Shown here one piece after another: positions 43,477 to 51,585 of a DNA stretch of 64,000 nucleotides. The stretch covers positions 3,241,001 to 3,305,000 of the forward strand of contig JACJXX010000001.1 in NCBI GenBank assembly GCA_020636435.1. The letters are read 5' to 3'. Made by a program: the position numbers and the translations under genes. This DNA is from Lewinellaceae bacterium (GTDB taxonomy: Bacteria > Bacteroidota > Bacteroidia > Chitinophagales > Saprospiraceae). Within the stretch, counting starts at the first letter, position 1. Each line of letters opens with the position of its first letter. The notes under the pieces were generated by a model. The model did no database searches and had not been told where the DNA came from. It worked only from the letters and a program-made list of their open reading frames with translations.

Positions 43477-45687
43477 TTAATCTTCATTCTTTTTGTCCAA
43501 CAGGAAGATCAGATGCAGGATGTAAGCCACCAATGGTATCGAAAGCCCCATGCCAATAATATCATTTGCCACAATTTCTCCCCATCCCCAAAGGATAACA
43601 ATTACTCCTACAACTGACAACCACAACGCATGCGGCAATACCTTGCGCAATAAGCCTTTATCGAAAGGCATCCTGAAGTGCGGGCCCGGAATAGTTAAAC
43701 CTGCGCTGGCTTGCATCGAGAACCGGACATTGTAAATCGTGACTAAACCCAGAATGCAGATCAGCAAAATAAACAGGAAAATACCCCATTCCGTCATAGT
43801 GGGGATGCCGTTAACGCTGGAACCTACCGCCACCTGCGGGGGAATGACCAAACTGGTTATAGGATTTCCGGCATTTGGGTTAGTCATACGGGGAAAATTC
43901 AGCATTTGGTTTCCGATATTGATCCCTGCATCTTGCAACAGGTTTTCAACTCCAGTATTGCCAATATAATCGTTATCAGATAGACGCCAGATGGCTCGTT
44001 GGGTCTCAAAATTAAATGAACAGAAGAGTTCTTGTTCATCTACAAATTGTAGAAGTTGAAGTAATAAAGGAGCTGCTTGATTGCCAACCCATATATCGAG
44101 GGGAGGGCCATAATCAAATAGTGCCCCTAACCTGGGGATAGACTTGTGGGCATCAATGCAGGCAACCCATAACCCATCGAGCGTTTTTTGCTGGCCCGCA
44201 GGTATAAACATATCGACAGAACGGGTAATGGCAAAGTTCTGTTCATTGCCATTTTTATTGATCAAAATATCTCCGGGTCGAATTTCCACGACTAGTCCAG
44301 CTTGTGCTGCGATGGCATCGATATCACTTTGCTGAACAGAGCCTGACAATTCCGCCATAAGATCGCCTTCGCTTCCATCTTGGGGCGCAGTAACTCGCTT
44401 ATTGCTTGCTTGGTTCAGCCATGCTTCTAAATCAGCAGCAGTATGATTAGGATATTTGGGATCAAGTAGAACTGACAATTGGGCACTCGTATAAATAGTG
44501 CCAATGTTATTGGCGCCTTTTACTTTCTCCCATGTGCCATCCATCTGCTTCCTGTAATCTTCGTAGCGGTCTTCCAGGCCAAATAAATGTCCTGCTTCAT
44601 GGGCATGGACTTTATTAGCTTGAGTCCCCATAGGATCCCAGCTACCAGAACTCACTCCAGAATTAATAGAGCCTAGGCTCGAAACAAAACTCGTTTCGAT
44701 GTCTTTCAATTCAATTTGATGGAACCCATGGGTCCCTGGAGGAGAAGTAGCAGTCGTACTTAACCTTGTTTCCACCTTGGCATTAAGGGTTTGTCCGTTG
44801 CTTGTAGTGTTGCTGGACCAGATGTTTTCAATATTGGATTTGACCGTTTGTGCATTTGCAGAGTTGGCCTCCGCTCCCCAGAACTCAAGATATAAAGTCA
44901 GTTCCAGGTCGTTGCCAGTTTGATTAGCGGAGTTGTCTATAGTAATGGAAACCTGGTCACCATAGAAACCTCCTTTCCCTTCCAAGGTGGCAATACCTCT
45001 GTTCACTGCTTCCTGAAGAGAGATCCGGTAAGCTACCGTCGTTCCGGCATGTACCTCAGAGTTGGTACTGCTGGCAGACATGCTGTAGTTTCCAGCAAAA
45101 GTCAGCGGTTCTCCAGTGTTGGAAAATTTATCAGAAGGAGGGGGAGGGCTGCTGAATAAAAAACCAGGCGCCGTGTCACAAACATCTCTGGTAGTAAAAG
45201 CAGTAAGGGGAGAATTGTCGTAAATCAACTGGTTGCCGGTTGGAGTTATGCTGTTGATCACACCTATAATGTTATCGAAAGGAAGGTAGGCAATGTTTTC
45301 TGTTGTAACTTCATATTCCTGGCCGTTCCCACGTATTGTCAGGCTGGCAAAAGTACGATCCTCTATATCCGGATTGGTGGTGAAGGTATTTAGGTTGAAA
45401 AAATCATTGTTCACGATGCTTTGCCAAATGGATTCCAACTCTGCATTAGATAGGTTAAAAGTACTCGTTTCCTCAGGGGGGGCGACAGGCTCAGATGACC
45501 TATATTTTGCGTATAATCCATCTCCATTGGATTGAATCTGGAGAACATACGTTTGCCCATCCGGAGCCAGGCTTCCAGATATTCCAACGATTTCCAAATC
45601 CGGTGGAAAGGCCTGTGCATGGATCACCCCAGTGAAAAATAAAGCAGGCAAAAAGACTGTTAAAAAGTGATAGGTATACCTTTTCAT
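43477..45687 (-). CDS. IPTL-CTERM protein with a zinc-metalloprotease motif
   Basis: 736 residues. Signal peptide to about 25, then an N-terminal domain (28-160) shared with the lipoprotein gene at 45962. The middle (about 200-400) has the metzincin-type zinc motif HAHEAGHLFGLED (H363, E364, H367, G370, D373). Near the C-terminus the sorting motif GIPTMTEWGIFLF starts at residue 627 and is followed by a membrane segment and a basic patch, the IPTL/PEP-CTERM pattern recognised by exosortases. Unlike classical cargo, about 80 residues with two more membrane segments follow (LWLSVVGVIVILWGWG, IPLVAYILHLIFLL), so the sorting motif is not C-terminal. It is convergent with the exosortase pair. Codon usage is AT-rich like that pair. 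Protease activity is inferred from the motif alone. Confidence 0.78.
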   Translation of the reverse strand: MKRYTYHFLTVFLPALFFTGVIHAQAFPPDLEIVGISGSLAPDGQTYVLQIQSNGDGLYAKYRSSEPVAPPEETSTFNLSNAELESIWQSIVNNDFFNLNTFTTNPDIEDRTFASLTIRGNGQEYEVTTENIAYLPFDNIIGVINSITPTGNQLIYDNSPLTAFTTRDVCDTAPGFLFSSPPPPSDKFSNTGEPLTFAGNYSMSASSTNSEVHAGTTVAYRISLQEAVNRGIATLEGKGGFYGDQVSITIDNSANQTGNDLELTLYLEFWGAEANSANAQTVKSNIENIWSSNTTSNGQTLNAKVETRLSTTATSPPGTHGFHQIELKDIETSFVSSLGSINSGVSSGSWDPMGTQANKVHAHEAGHLFGLEDRYEDYRKQMDGTWEKVKGANNIGTIYTSAQLSVLLDPKYPNHTAADLEAWLNQASNKRVTAPQDGSEGDLMAELSGSVQQSDIDAIAAQAGLVVEIRPGDILINKNGNEQNFAITRSVDMFIPAGQQKTLDGLWVACIDAHKSIPRLGALFDYGPPLDIWVGNQAAPLLLQLLQFVDEQELFCSFNFETQRAIWRLSDNDYIGNTGVENLLQDAGINIGNQMLNFPRMTNPNAGNPITSLVIPPQVAVGSSVNGIPTMTEWGIFLFILLICILGLVTIYNVRFSMQASAGLTIPGPHFRMPFDKGLLRKVLPHALWLSVVGVIVILWGWGEIVANDIIGMGLSIPLVAYILHLIFLLDKKNED

Positions 45688-45767
45688 TGTCTCAAAGATT
45701 ATTTGTTATTAGCAATAGGTTTTGGCCGGGATGCTATGCAATTACCAGTATAGGGAATTGCAGAGGC

Positions 45768-45932
45768 TAGGAGCCTGTCGGAGAAGCACTTGATGGCCTG
45801 CGAACGGCAAATATTGTTCTGCACCGCTTTGCTCGTCAGTCACTTAGCTCCACTATGTTCCCTCCTCGGTGCCTTGTTCAGAACAATATTTGATCGTTCT
45901 CGCCTCACCAACACTTCTCCGACAGGCTCCTA
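45768..45932. repeat. Long palindromic element, copy B (165 bp)
   Basis: Perfect arms taggagcctgtcggagaag (45768-45786) and cttctccgacaggctccta (45914-45932), plus the inner perfect pair aaatattgttctg / cagaacaatattt. The core (about 45826-45877) gctttgctcgtcagtcactt with agctcca...gttccctcctcgg is shared with copies A, C and D. Confidence 0.9.
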
Positions 45933-45961
45933 GTGTCTTTATTTGCCTAGGGTGCTGATCG

Positions 45962-46495
45962 TCATTCACTACGACCAGGCTTATTTAACAGTATGATAAA
46001 CTTTTCTTTAATTGGCGTTAGGCTTTCAATTACTGAAATAATGCTATTTATAGCATCGACTTTTTCATTTTCTATGGTAACCTGATGTTTTTTTTCGTCT
46101 CCCTGAATAAAAACAATCAGAAATAAACCGTCTTTTATTTCTTCGTTGATGTATGTTTCCTGTAAATTGAAAAAATCGTTCCCGATAACGGCCTTCCAGA
46201 TGGTTTCCAGGTCAGATTCCAATAAAGTGAACTGTTTCTTTTCCAAAGGAGGCTTTCCTATTTTTCCCGCCTCTGTTTTTGAATACTCGCAAAATCCTTC
46301 GGCGTTTATTATAAGTGACCTGTTTATAGAAGGAAGCAAACCTCCTGTTACTATCTCGATCTTTAGATCCGATGGGATATTCATTTTAGCCTTTTTGGTA
46401 TTTTGGCTGGAACAATCCGACAGAAAAGTAAAGGAAAATAGAAAAAAAAGGAAAGAAGGTATAAGAACTTTGCTATGTTGACCGAAGAATGTCAT
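45962..46495 (-). CDS. Lipoprotein paralogous to the IPTL-CTERM protein N-terminus
   Basis: 177 residues from the ATG at 46495 (MTFFGQHSKVLIPSFLFF); a longer in-frame start at 46573 adds 26 residues without signal features. Lipobox in FLSDCSSQ (Cys28). The rest aligns with residues 28-160 of the neighbouring 736-residue protein: FTLLESDLETIWKAVIGNDF against FNLSNAELESIWQSIVNNDF, and SIISVIESLTPIKEK against NIIGVINSITPTGNQ. A stand-alone lipid-anchored copy of this domain next to the protease-fused copy suggests it is a binding or inhibitory module. Function unknown. AT-rich like the rest of the locus. Confidence 0.72.
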   Translation of the reverse strand: MTFFGQHSKVLIPSFLFFLFSFTFLSDCSSQNTKKAKMNIPSDLKIEIVTGGLLPSINRSLIINAEGFCEYSKTEAGKIGKPPLEKKQFTLLESDLETIWKAVIGNDFFNLQETYINEEIKDGLFLIVFIQGDEKKHQVTIENEKVDAINSIISVIESLTPIKEKFIILLNKPGRSE

Positions 46496-46593
46496 ATTCT
46501 TATCTGAGATTATATTGTTGCGACTTGAAATATAACAGAGTGTAATATTACTATTTTTTTGAGAGGAAAACAACTTTTCGTTCTTTATTGGTA

Positions 46594-46657
46594 GAATGTT
46601 GGCCTATAATCACATTGTTAGAACAGATTCTAACAATGTGATTATAGGCCAACATTC
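46594..46657. repeat. Perfect 64-bp palindrome (30-bp arms, 4-bp loop)
   Basis: The arm gaatgttggcctataatcac... (46594-46623) is followed by caga and by its exact complement at 46628-46657. No mismatch was seen in the 30 pairs. It lies about 100 bp upstream of the lipoprotein start. Confidence 0.95.
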
Positions 46658-46805
46658 CAGCTTGACTACTCTTTTGTCAATTTATGCGTTGATGGTAGAT
46701 CATGGCGCTTGCCCCTGTCGGCTCGCTATATCCCTTTGGATAAGCATTTGACTACTGTGGTGGGCGAACAAACCCGGGAGTTGCTATCTGACGAGCATTT
46801 ACCCT

Positions 46806-47325
46806 TTAGAAATGAAATTTGTGACTAATACCCTGGACACAGCTTATGCCAGCTCTCATTGCCTTGAAAAAACCAAAGAAGTGCCTCACCTCACCTTGGT
46901 AGTAGTCCCGGTTCAACCTTGCAATATTGGCCACGGATATCTCCTTGATGCATTCCACCTCGCAGGCGGTCACGTTGGAGCACATGCCAAAACCCTCGGC
47001 GCCCATCTGCTTCACCATTGCCTGGGTGCAGTGCCGGGCCTTTACTTTACCCTGAGGCAACAGCGCCAGGTGAAATACCTTGCCGCTCACGAACAACATG
47101 GCCGAAGCGTTGGGGCAGGCCGCTACACACGCACCGCAGCCGATGCAGGCGGCAGCGTCGAGGGCGTGAGTTGCCTGGTCCTTCTCGATGGGAATGACGT
47201 TGCCATCCTGCGGCACGGCGCTGCCGGCCGAGATGTAACCGCATGTACAACTGGCAGGTCGCCATGCCTCCGTTCGGCCCGTGCGGCTGGTCGTTGATCA
47301 CCAGGCTGCAGGTAACACGCAAAAC
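46806..47325 (-). pseudogene. Decayed succinate dehydrogenase iron-sulfur subunit (SdhB)
   Basis: The N-terminal piece (47322 leftwards) reads VTCSLVINDQPHGPNGGMAT, CQLYM, the 2Fe-2S domain of SdhB. In another frame the C-terminal piece follows: GYISAGSAVPQDGNVIPIEK, DAAACIGCGACVAACPNASA with the 4Fe-4S cysteines, HLALLPQGKV, and CSNVTACEVECIKEIS. The amino end before the first cysteine cluster and about 70-100 codons between the two pieces are missing, so the gene is dead. The carboxyl end has an altered tail (RHFFGFFKAMRAG). No sdhA or sdhC neighbours. Confidence 0.8.
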
Positions 47326-47552
47326 CTATTGCCGTTGAGTATAACGCTCCAGGCTATGTTATGTCGCCGCGATGCGGCTGCTCTTAAAGTAAAGTAGTAT
47401 TAATGGCTATGGAATATACACATCTTTCTGCCAGCCCAATTGGCTGGAATAAAAAAGCCCGAGGCATCGCCCCGGGCCTTAAAAGAGTTCCGGTTTTTTA
47501 TAGATAAAAGTTAAGGCGTAACTTCAAGTTACTCCCTAACTTATACTAAGCC
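47326..47552. other. Intergenic region with hairpin and terminator
   Basis: Contains the small hairpin ccagcc-caatt-ggctgg at 47431-47447 and the terminator at 47451-47477. No gene. Confidence 0.5.
47451..47477 (-). terminator. Rho-independent terminator of the large adhesin gene
   Basis: On the minus strand the stem gcccggggcgatgcctcgggc is followed by TTTTTT. It lies 75 bp after the gene's stop at 47553. Confidence 0.8.
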
Positions 47553-50500
47553 TTACCTTGCCAAACTCACCTTCTTCACCAGCACCCCGGCTTCCGTCCT
47601 CAGCCGAACCAGATAGACGCCGGCGCTCAGGGCCTGGCCGCCGTCGGCCGTTCCGTCCCACTGTCGGGCATGGCGCCCGGCATCCAGGGTTTCGGCCAGG
47701 AGCGACCGCACTCGCTGCCCCTGCAGGTTGAACACGTCCAGGCTGGCGGGGCCGGCATCGGGCAGATAGAATTGTATGCCGGTTTCGCTGCGGAAGGGAT
47801 TTGGCGCTACCTCCAACTTTAAGGCCTCGCTACCTTCAACCACGTTGGCAGGCTGAGGCCCGCGGGCGGCGCCCGAACAGCATTCCGCTATGCCATCGTT
47901 CAGGGCATCGATCAACGCCTGTATCTGGCCGATGATGTAATTGGCCTGGCCAATTGGAATGTAGCGGCCCCTTTGATACTGCACATAAGTGATGATGTTT
48001 TCCAGGTTGCTAATGGCCGTACTGGCGCTGTTCCAAAGGCAGAACTTGTAAGCAGCCAGTTCCAGCCTGGAAGTTATCGCTCGTTCTATACTCGAATTGA
48101 GGCCCATGCCCTCGACATCCATTACCAACTTAGCGATCTCTCCATCCAAACAAACCACCTGGCTGCAGAAGCCGTTGGGGTCCGCCACAGTCACAGTGGC
48201 CGAGCAGGTGGCCGTATTGCCGTGGCCGTCGTTTACCGTGAGCGTTACCGGGTTCTCGCCCAGATTCGCGCAGGTGAAACTGGACGGGCTTACCGACTGC
48301 GGGTTTACCGTGCCGCAGTTGTCCGACGAATTGACCGCGTCAAACACGTCGCCGGCCGCGATGCTGCCCGTGCCGGATGCATCGAGCTGCACCGTGGCGG
48401 GCTGGCAGGCGGCGGCGGGCGTTATGTTATCCACCACAATCAAGTCGACGGTGCAGGGTTCGGAATCGCTTGCGCCATCGTTAGCTGTCAGCGTGACCGT
48501 GGTGGGGCCAACGCCCACCAGTGTGCCGGGAGCAGGACTCTGCCCTACCGTAACCGGGCCGCAATTGTCGGATGTGGAAAGGCTGTTGGGAACGCTGATC
48601 AATGCCGTAAACTGGGTATTGTCGCATCCGGTATCGAATATGGGGTCGATCGCGAAATCGAGCACATCTCCTGTAGCGATGCTCTGGCTGAAAGATTGCG
48701 TAACCAGCGTAGTGGGGACATTGAGGTATTCCCAAACCTGCGTTCCGTTGAGGAAAACCCGGACGTGCGCCCCATCCCCGCAGCTCCCGTCCCGGTCGTA
48801 GAAAGCCAGGCTTATATCTGCCGTTCCCGTGTAGGGGCTCACCCATCGGCGGACGGCCAGTTTAAAATCATCCACGCCGGGATGGCCACCGTAGGCGTCG
48901 AGGAAGGGCGTGTTAAAGGCTTGGTTATCCTGCCACTGCGGCACGCCGGCATTATAAGCCGGCAGTTGGCTGAAGTCCTGGAACCCACCGGTCAGGTACT
49001 GCCCGTAAAACCACCCGTTGAGGCCCTGGGTTGCGGAAAATCCGGCAACGGAATTGGCAATAATAATCGATTCGCCAGTGAAGTTTGGGACCAAAGCCTG
49101 GCATTGGCCGCCGATATTGATGGCAATATCATCCGGGCAAGCGATCGTGGGCGCCAGGTTGTCCACCACCGTGATGGTCGTCATGCAATCATCGGAAGCG
49201 CCGCCCGGGTCCGTGACGGTGAGGGTCACATCGGTTACGCCCAGGGGGTACGGGCCGGCGGGGTCAACGCTGAAGGAGAGCATGCCCATTTCCGGGTCGG
49301 TGGAGCCGCCGTCGAAGGCCTCGGCGGCAACCGTGGCCTGGCAGTTGGCGTCGGCGTCGACCGTCACCGGCTGGCAGGCGGCGGTGGGAAGTTGATTGCA
49401 GATATTATTGCCGTCGGCTACGGTTACGCTGGCCGGGCAAGAGTCGGAGTTGCCGCTATCGTCAGTTACGGTAAGAGTGACGCTTACCATGCTGCCCACA
49501 TCACTACAACCGAAAACGGTTTCCGGGATGCTGAGGTTAGCTGTGCAGTTATCCGACGAACCTCCATCTATATCTGCTGCGGTGAGGGTGTATTCGCCAC
49601 CAGCTTCGATGTCTACGGTAATATTCTGGCAAACAGCTTCCGGCATTTCATTATCCACAACAGTTACAACCGCCAGGCAGGACGACTGAGCTCCGCCGTC
49701 GCCGGTAGCGGTCAGGGTAACGGTAACGCCAATACCGTGGCTGCCCAGGTCGGAGATGACATTAGTGCCAAATCCATCCCATTCTGTTGCCAGAGTGGGG
49801 AAGCCACTTCCCGGATTAGCCGTCACCCCGCCGGTTACCGTACTTTTCCGGCGCAGGGTTCGGTTCAGGGTGCTGTTCCCGCCGCCTATCCATTCCGTTC
49901 CCGGGTCTTCGCCGATCCTGCCGATGATGTCGGCCGGAGCGCCCAGGCTTACATTGTACAGCTCGACGGCATCATTGCCGTTGAAATTGACGGCGGTAGC
50001 TGCCGTAACCGGGCCGGCGTAGATGGCGGCGCTGGAGTTGGCCAGCACGATCACCTCTCCGGGGTTCAAGGTTCCGCTCAAAAGATTGTCGTTGTTGGGA
50101 GAAGTATTGCCGTTGGCGTATAACCTGACCCGATAATTGCTCAAGTCCACCGCCGCGCCGGTTCCGTTATAAATCTCCAGGTATTTGTTATCACCTGTTC
50201 CTTCTACGTATTCGGAGAAAAAGAGGTCCGTAACAGCAGCATTGACCTGATCGCCGCAGGAAAAGGCAGTTTGGTTAACGCTCAGGGAAGGCACGCCGCA
50301 GTTGTCGAAGCTGCCGCCATCGATGTCGGCAGATGTGATGCTGGCATTGCCCGTTCCATCCAACTGAACGCTGGTATTCTGGCAAACGGCCACGGGGTTG
50401 GATATGGCGCACGGCCCGTAGCTGTAGTTGCTGCCCGCGTTGTTGCCCAGTTCCAGCGTGAGCATGTCGTGCGCCAGGCTACCGTAGGCGCTGACGGCGC

Positions 50501-51227
50501 TATTGATCTGAGCCAGGGTGTTGGGGGAGGTGTAGGCGTAGTAAACTACCGTGCTGCCTCCCTGATCGGGAATGGCAGCGGTGCCGGCAGCGCCGGTGAA
50601 ATTGCTCACTTCTGCCAGGCCGGAGGTAGCGAAACCGTCGGTGGAGTAGCGCACGTAAACATATTCGCCGCTGGCCGGAGGGCCGCTCAGGGTTACGGTT
50701 ACAGTATAGCCGCAGTTGGTGGCGCAGGCCGGGCCAGAGACATCGTCAATGGTAGCGGGAGCGTAGGCGGTTTCGAGGATGGCCATGTGGTTGTTGCCTC
50801 CGCTCTCGGTGATATTCACAGTGTAGTAACGGCCTCCGGCAACCGCAGGAAAAAAGCCATCGCAACCTCCATTATTATTGAGAGGAGCGGATGCAGTACC
50901 AGAGGGAAAACTGAGGTCAGGAGCAATAACCTGATTGTAATTGCTAATGCTCAGGTTGGAATTGCCATTGCAGCTCCCGCTGTAGGGGCGCCAGCTGTTC
51001 GAGAAATCCTGGTTGCCGGCTGTCCCCAAAGCGAAGTTCCAGTTTCGGGTTAGGGTGCCGGCGCTGTTCGCCGCCTGGAGCCGCACCTGGCGGAAAGCGC
51101 CCTTGTCCGTCAGGTTGTAGGAGGCATAATTGCCATCTACCAATGTTGAACCAAAGGTAGTAGGCTGAGCCTGCATCCCAATGGCAAGGGCAAAGAGAAA
51201 GACGAGCGTAATACAAATCCTCTGCAT
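47553..51227 (-). CDS. Large secreted multidomain protein with lamin-tail and HYR-like domains, T9SS-sorted
   Basis: 1224 residues with signal peptide MQRICITLVFLFALAIGMQA. A beta-rich domain (about 25-260) is followed by repeated segments of the DGGSFDNCG / ADIDGGSSDNC type with disulfide-like cysteine pairs, as in HYR or Ig-like adhesin modules, at about 290-330, 510-560 and later. A lamin-tail domain lies near 330-440 (VTDLFFSEYVEGTGDNKYLE, LEIYNGTGAAVDLSNYRVRL). VTVVDNEMPEAVCQN and similar PKD-like linkers are repeated. The last about 80 residues are a type A T9SS sorting domain (APNPFRSETGIQFYL, LSAGVYLVRL). Likely a surface adhesin or structural protein. A long antisense frame exists but is a shadow. 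Confidence 0.88.
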   Translation of the reverse strand: MQRICITLVFLFALAIGMQAQPTTFGSTLVDGNYASYNLTDKGAFRQVRLQAANSAGTLTRNWNFALGTAGNQDFSNSWRPYSGSCNGNSNLSISNYNQVIAPDLSFPSGTASAPLNNNGGCDGFFPAVAGGRYYTVNITESGGNNHMAILETAYAPATIDDVSGPACATNCGYTVTVTLSGPPASGEYVYVRYSTDGFATSGLAEVSNFTGAAGTAAIPDQGGSTVVYYAYTSPNTLAQINSAVSAYGSLAHDMLTLELGNNAGSNYSYGPCAISNPVAVCQNTSVQLDGTGNASITSADIDGGSFDNCGVPSLSVNQTAFSCGDQVNAAVTDLFFSEYVEGTGDNKYLEIYNGTGAAVDLSNYRVRLYANGNTSPNNDNLLSGTLNPGEVIVLANSSAAIYAGPVTAATAVNFNGNDAVELYNVSLGAPADIIGRIGEDPGTEWIGGGNSTLNRTLRRKSTVTGGVTANPGSGFPTLATEWDGFGTNVISDLGSHGIGVTVTLTATGDGGAQSSCLAVVTVVDNEMPEAVCQNITVDIEAGGEYTLTAADIDGGSSDNCTANLSIPETVFGCSDVGSMVSVTLTVTDDSGNSDSCPASVTVADGNNICNQLPTAACQPVTVDADANCQATVAAEAFDGGSTDPEMGMLSFSVDPAGPYPLGVTDVTLTVTDPGGASDDCMTTITVVDNLAPTIACPDDIAINIGGQCQALVPNFTGESIIIANSVAGFSATQGLNGWFYGQYLTGGFQDFSQLPAYNAGVPQWQDNQAFNTPFLDAYGGHPGVDDFKLAVRRWVSPYTGTADISLAFYDRDGSCGDGAHVRVFLNGTQVWEYLNVPTTLVTQSFSQSIATGDVLDFAIDPIFDTGCDNTQFTALISVPNSLSTSDNCGPVTVGQSPAPGTLVGVGPTTVTLTANDGASDSEPCTVDLIVVDNITPAAACQPATVQLDASGTGSIAAGDVFDAVNSSDNCGTVNPQSVSPSSFTCANLGENPVTLTVNDGHGNTATCSATVTVADPNGFCSQVVCLDGEIAKLVMDVEGMGLNSSIERAITSRLELAAYKFCLWNSASTAISNLENIITYVQYQRGRYIPIGQANYIIGQIQALIDALNDGIAECCSGAARGPQPANVVEGSEALKLEVAPNPFRSETGIQFYLPDAGPASLDVFNLQGQRVRSLLAETLDAGRHARQWDGTADGGQALSAGVYLVRLRTEAGVLVKKVSLAR

Positions 51228-51585
51228 AGGGTTTCAATTTTTATAGTGGTCAATTCAGGTCGAATAACTTTTGAGGGTTTGCGGCCTATCCGGGCCATCC
51301 AGACAAAACCAGGCCCAGGCCTTGGCCGCCTCAAAGGGGGAGGTTTTCTGTAGAATAGATAGCAACCTCTTGGAATACAGTTTTTCGAGTATCAGGTAAG
51401 GACAAAAGGGGGGCGTTATACACACGAGAATCATAAGCTCTCCTTACAAAGATAGTTTTTTCGCTAATTTGTCAGAAAATATGGCTCTTTTTTTTTCTGG
51501 ATTCTGGCCGCTGGCCTGATTTTGGCAAGATAGCCGTGCTGCGTGAGCTAATTCTAAACTGGCAATGTAATCTGAATCTGTCCGG
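51228..51585. other. Intergenic region, leader of the large adhesin gene
   Basis: About 360 bp. On the minus strand TATCTTTG (51447-51454) with TTTC 19 bp further upstream forms a near-consensus promoter. The remaining 220 bp is a long leader without a gene. Confidence 0.5.
51447..51477 (-). promoter_or_regulatory. Putative promoter of the large adhesin gene
   Basis: TATCTTTG on the minus strand fits TAnnTTTG; 19 bp upstream lies TTCT/TTTC instead of TTTG. A 5' leader of about 210 bp would result. Confidence 0.4.

Noticed and set aside
47973..50123. An open frame of 716 codons opposite the large adhesin gene.
   Set aside because: Low-complexity Gly/Arg/Val composition with no signal or domain; a shadow of the repeat-rich adhesin.
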